Source of the DNA: Nonomuraea sp. NBC_00507
GTDB lineage: Bacteria > Actinomycetota > Actinomycetes > Streptosporangiales > Streptosporangiaceae
Direction: 5' to 3'
DNA: 64,000 bases
Assembly: GCF_036013525.1 (NCBI RefSeq)
Contig: NZ_CP107853.1
Span: 992,001-1,056,000 of the forward strand
Shown here: in pieces, positions 62,919 to 64,000 of the stretch
Numbering within the stretch: the first letter of the stretch is position 1
How the letters are laid out: every line of letters starts with the position of its first letter
Position numbers and translations under genes: made by a program
The notes under the pieces: generated by a model
The model's input: only the letters and a program-made list of their open reading frames with translations
Told to the model about the DNA's origin: nothing
Database searches by the model: none

Positions 62919-63776
62919 TTAGGCGGACCGAAATTTGACCGTATTTACCAGCGTTCCGATTCCCTCCACCGTCGCCCGCATGGTGTCGCCGTCTTCGAGC
63001 GGGGCGATCCCGGCGATGGTGCCGGTCGCGATGAGGTCGCCTGGCATCAGCGTCATCCCGTCGGACAGGTCGGCGATGAGCCGGGGGAGGCCGAAGACCA
63101 TCTGCCTGGTATTGGCCCGCTGCCTGACTTCGCCGTCCACTTCCAAGGTCAGCTCCAGCGCCTGTGGATCGGGCACTTCGTCCACCGTCGCCAGGTACGG
63201 CCCCGCAGGCGCGAAGGTGTCGAACCCCTTGGACTGGTCCCACGGCACGTTGCGGGCGATGTTGGCCAGTTGCAGGTCGCGCGCCGTCATATCGTTGATC
63301 ACGGTGTATCCGGCGACGGCCTCGCGCCACCGTTCGGCCGGCAGGTCCCTGGTCACCATGCCGATGACCACGGCCAGCTCGACTTCGTGCTCCAGATGAC
63401 GGGTACGGGCAGGGGCGAGCACCGGGTGGTTGTGGCCCACGAGCGCGGACGGCGGCTTGAAGAACAACACCGGCTCCGGCGGAACCTCCAGGCCGCTCTC
63501 GTCCGCGTGCTCCTGGTAGTTCAGCGCCAGACAGCAGATCTTCGTGCAGGTGGCCACGGGCGGCTCGAAGAGCACGGCGTCCTCGTCCAGCGTGGGGCCG
63601 TCGCGGTCGGCCACCAGGTCGGTCAGGCGGTCGAGCCCGTACGAGTCCAGGGCCGCGACTGGATCCGATCCGAGGTCCGGGCCGAGGTCGGCCAGGCTCA
63701 CCAGCTCGCCGGCCGTGCGCCGGGCCACCAGCTCGACAGGGCTGGAGGGGGTACGCCGAATACGTCCAAGAAACAT
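62919..63776 (-). CDS. fumarylacetoacetate hydrolase (FAH) family protein
   Basis: A 285-residue metal-dependent enzyme of the FAH superfamily. The C-terminal catalytic part shows L-N-Y-Q-E-H-A-D-E-S, L-F-F-K-P-P-S-A-L, the metal-site E-H-E-V-E-L-A-V-V-I-G and Y-T-V-I-N-D-M-T-A-R-D-L-Q. In sugar clusters such proteins hydrolyse or dehydrate 2-keto-3-deoxy acids or diketo sugar acids, which suits a uronate/aldonate pathway. I took ATG 63776 as start; a GTG 24 bp upstream (63800) with GGAGG close by is an alternative. Confidence 0.88.
   Translation of the reverse strand: MFLGRIRRTPSSPVELVARRTAGELVSLADLGPDLGSDPVAALDSYGLDRLTDLVADRDGPTLDEDAVLFEPPVATCTKICCLALNYQEHADESGLEVPPEPVLFFKPPSALVGHNHPVLAPARTRHLEHEVELAVVIGMVTRDLPAERWREAVAGYTVINDMTARDLQLANIARNVPWDQSKGFDTFAPAGPYLATVDEVPDPQALELTLEVDGEVRQRANTRQMVFGLPRLIADLSDGMTLMPGDLIATGTIAGIAPLEDGDTMRATVEGIGTLVNTVKFRSA
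62927..62937. promoter_or_regulatory. ACCGAAATTTG motif, copy 1
   Basis: ACCGAAATTTG at 62927-62937 lies 18 bp upstream of the AraC gene start, within the last codons of the FAH gene. An identical copy is at 63815-63825 upstream of the FAH gene. In a GC-rich genome an AT-rich 11-mer repeated before two adjacent genes suggests a regulator site, possibly AraC autoregulation. Confidence 0.35.
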
Positions 63777-63891
63777 GTCCGTAAGCCCATCAAGGCCCAC
63801 CGACCTCCACAAGCACCGAAATTTGCGCTTACGACCTGCTTCTTGCTCTCTTTCTTGTCGCCGGGCGAGGTGTCCCCGTTTTATGGTCGGC
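63777..63891. promoter_or_regulatory. divergent promoter region, FAH hydrolase versus aminotransferase, with motif copy 2
   Basis: This 115-bp gap separates two divergent genes and is less GC-rich than its surroundings. It contains the second ACCGAAATTTG copy at 63815-63825, 39 bp upstream of the FAH start. No clear -35/-10 pair was resolved. Confidence 0.4.
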
Positions 63892-64000
63892 ATGACCCGG
63901 ACTCTGGACCTCAGCCGCGACCTCTACACCACTGCCCAGCGTTACATCGCAGGCGGCGTCTCCAGCGACGCGCGCCGTACCGCGGGGGTGCCGCTCTACG
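63892..64000 (+). CDS. class III aminotransferase (glutamate-1-semialdehyde aminomutase-like), 3' truncated by window
   Basis: Only the first 36 codons are visible, starting at ATG 63892 (M-T-R-T-L-D-L-S-R-D) and running into R-Y-I-A-G-G-V-S-S-D-A-R-R-T-A-G-V-P-L-Y. The I-x-G-G-V-S-S-x-x-R pattern is the hallmark N-terminus of class III PLP aminotransferases of the glutamate-1-semialdehyde 2,1-aminomutase group. Divergent from the FAH gene, it is probably part of the same catabolic island, maybe handling an amino group of the substrate. Confidence 0.75.
   Translation, partial: MTRTLDLSRDLYTTAQRYIAGGVSSDARRTAGVPLY

Noticed and set aside
46268..64000. Horizontal acquisition of the glycan island
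   Set aside because: GC content and codon preference look the same as in the housekeeping part and no mobility gene or tRNA flanks it, so transfer from a distant donor is not supported here.

Overview
The window is 64 kb of very GC-rich DNA with dense, short-spaced genes, many GTG starts and ATGA/GTGA stop-start overlaps. Gene content (NIT-domain histidine kinase, DUF3151, class I lysyl-tRNA synthetase, membrane-tethered ECF sigma factor, CBM2-bearing secreted enzyme, several Tat/Sec-secreted proteins) points to a filamentous actinomycete, most likely Streptosporangiales (Nonomuraea-like). The placement is inference; no 16S gene, tRNA gene, insertion sequence, phage gene or CRISPR array was seen.

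Positions 1-9.7 kb hold the 3' part of a DUF817 membrane protein, a four-gene ABC exporter plus two-component operon on the minus strand, a secreted PQQ-type sugar dehydrogenase with FnIII and CBM2 modules, a hemerythrin protein, a divergent HxlR regulator/imine-reductase-like pair with a clear palindromic operator, a GNAT acetyltransferase and a ROK repressor. Positions 9.7-12.7 kb are a xylA-led sugar operon with a TIM-barrel isomerase and a Gfo/Idh/MocA dehydrogenase. Positions 12.8-21.4 kb mix housekeeping and accessory genes: class I LysRS, a P-loop kinase, GT2 glycosyltransferase, ketopantoate-reductase family protein, an orphan NIT-type sensor kinase, Nudix, MBL-fold and a 50-residue zinc ribbon.

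Positions 21.4-29.5 kb carry a short Rho paralogue with a structured leader, a permease with a DUF1349-like ectodomain, an OmpR-type two-component pair, an RlmA-type rRNA methyltransferase with an extra linker, and an S9-peptidase-fold protein that has lost its catalytic Ser and His. Positions 29.5-36 kb form a signalling block: a SpoIIE/PP2C phosphatase divergent from a 1,392-residue soluble poly-HAMP hybrid histidine kinase and a REC-coiled-coil response regulator. Positions 36-45.2 kb hold a NYN-domain protein, a one-polypeptide ECF sigma/anti-sigma/extracytoplasmic-domain protein, pyrE, a DedA protein, fba, DUF3151 and purA (with a possible attenuator leader), then a HisC-family aminotransferase.

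Positions 46.3-64 kb are a glycan-utilisation island not matching any pathway I can name. A minus-strand operon encodes two sugar ABC permeases and three secreted alpha/alpha-barrel-like proteins sharing an E-D-L-S-H motif. A divergent plus-strand operon encodes the sugar-binding lipoprotein, a dehydrogenase, a heparinase II/III-like protein, a degenerate and an intact amidohydrolase, and a regulator with a nucleotide-cyclase-like fold. Facing it is a minus-strand group: FAH-family hydrolase, AraC regulator, BadF-type kinase, ceramidase-like protein and a decayed SIS-domain gene. A class III aminotransferase starts at the right edge. The likely logic is extracellular cleavage of an amino- or uronic-acid-containing polymer, uptake of oligosaccharides (ATPase supplied from elsewhere), and cytoplasmic depolymerisation, phosphorylation and oxidation.
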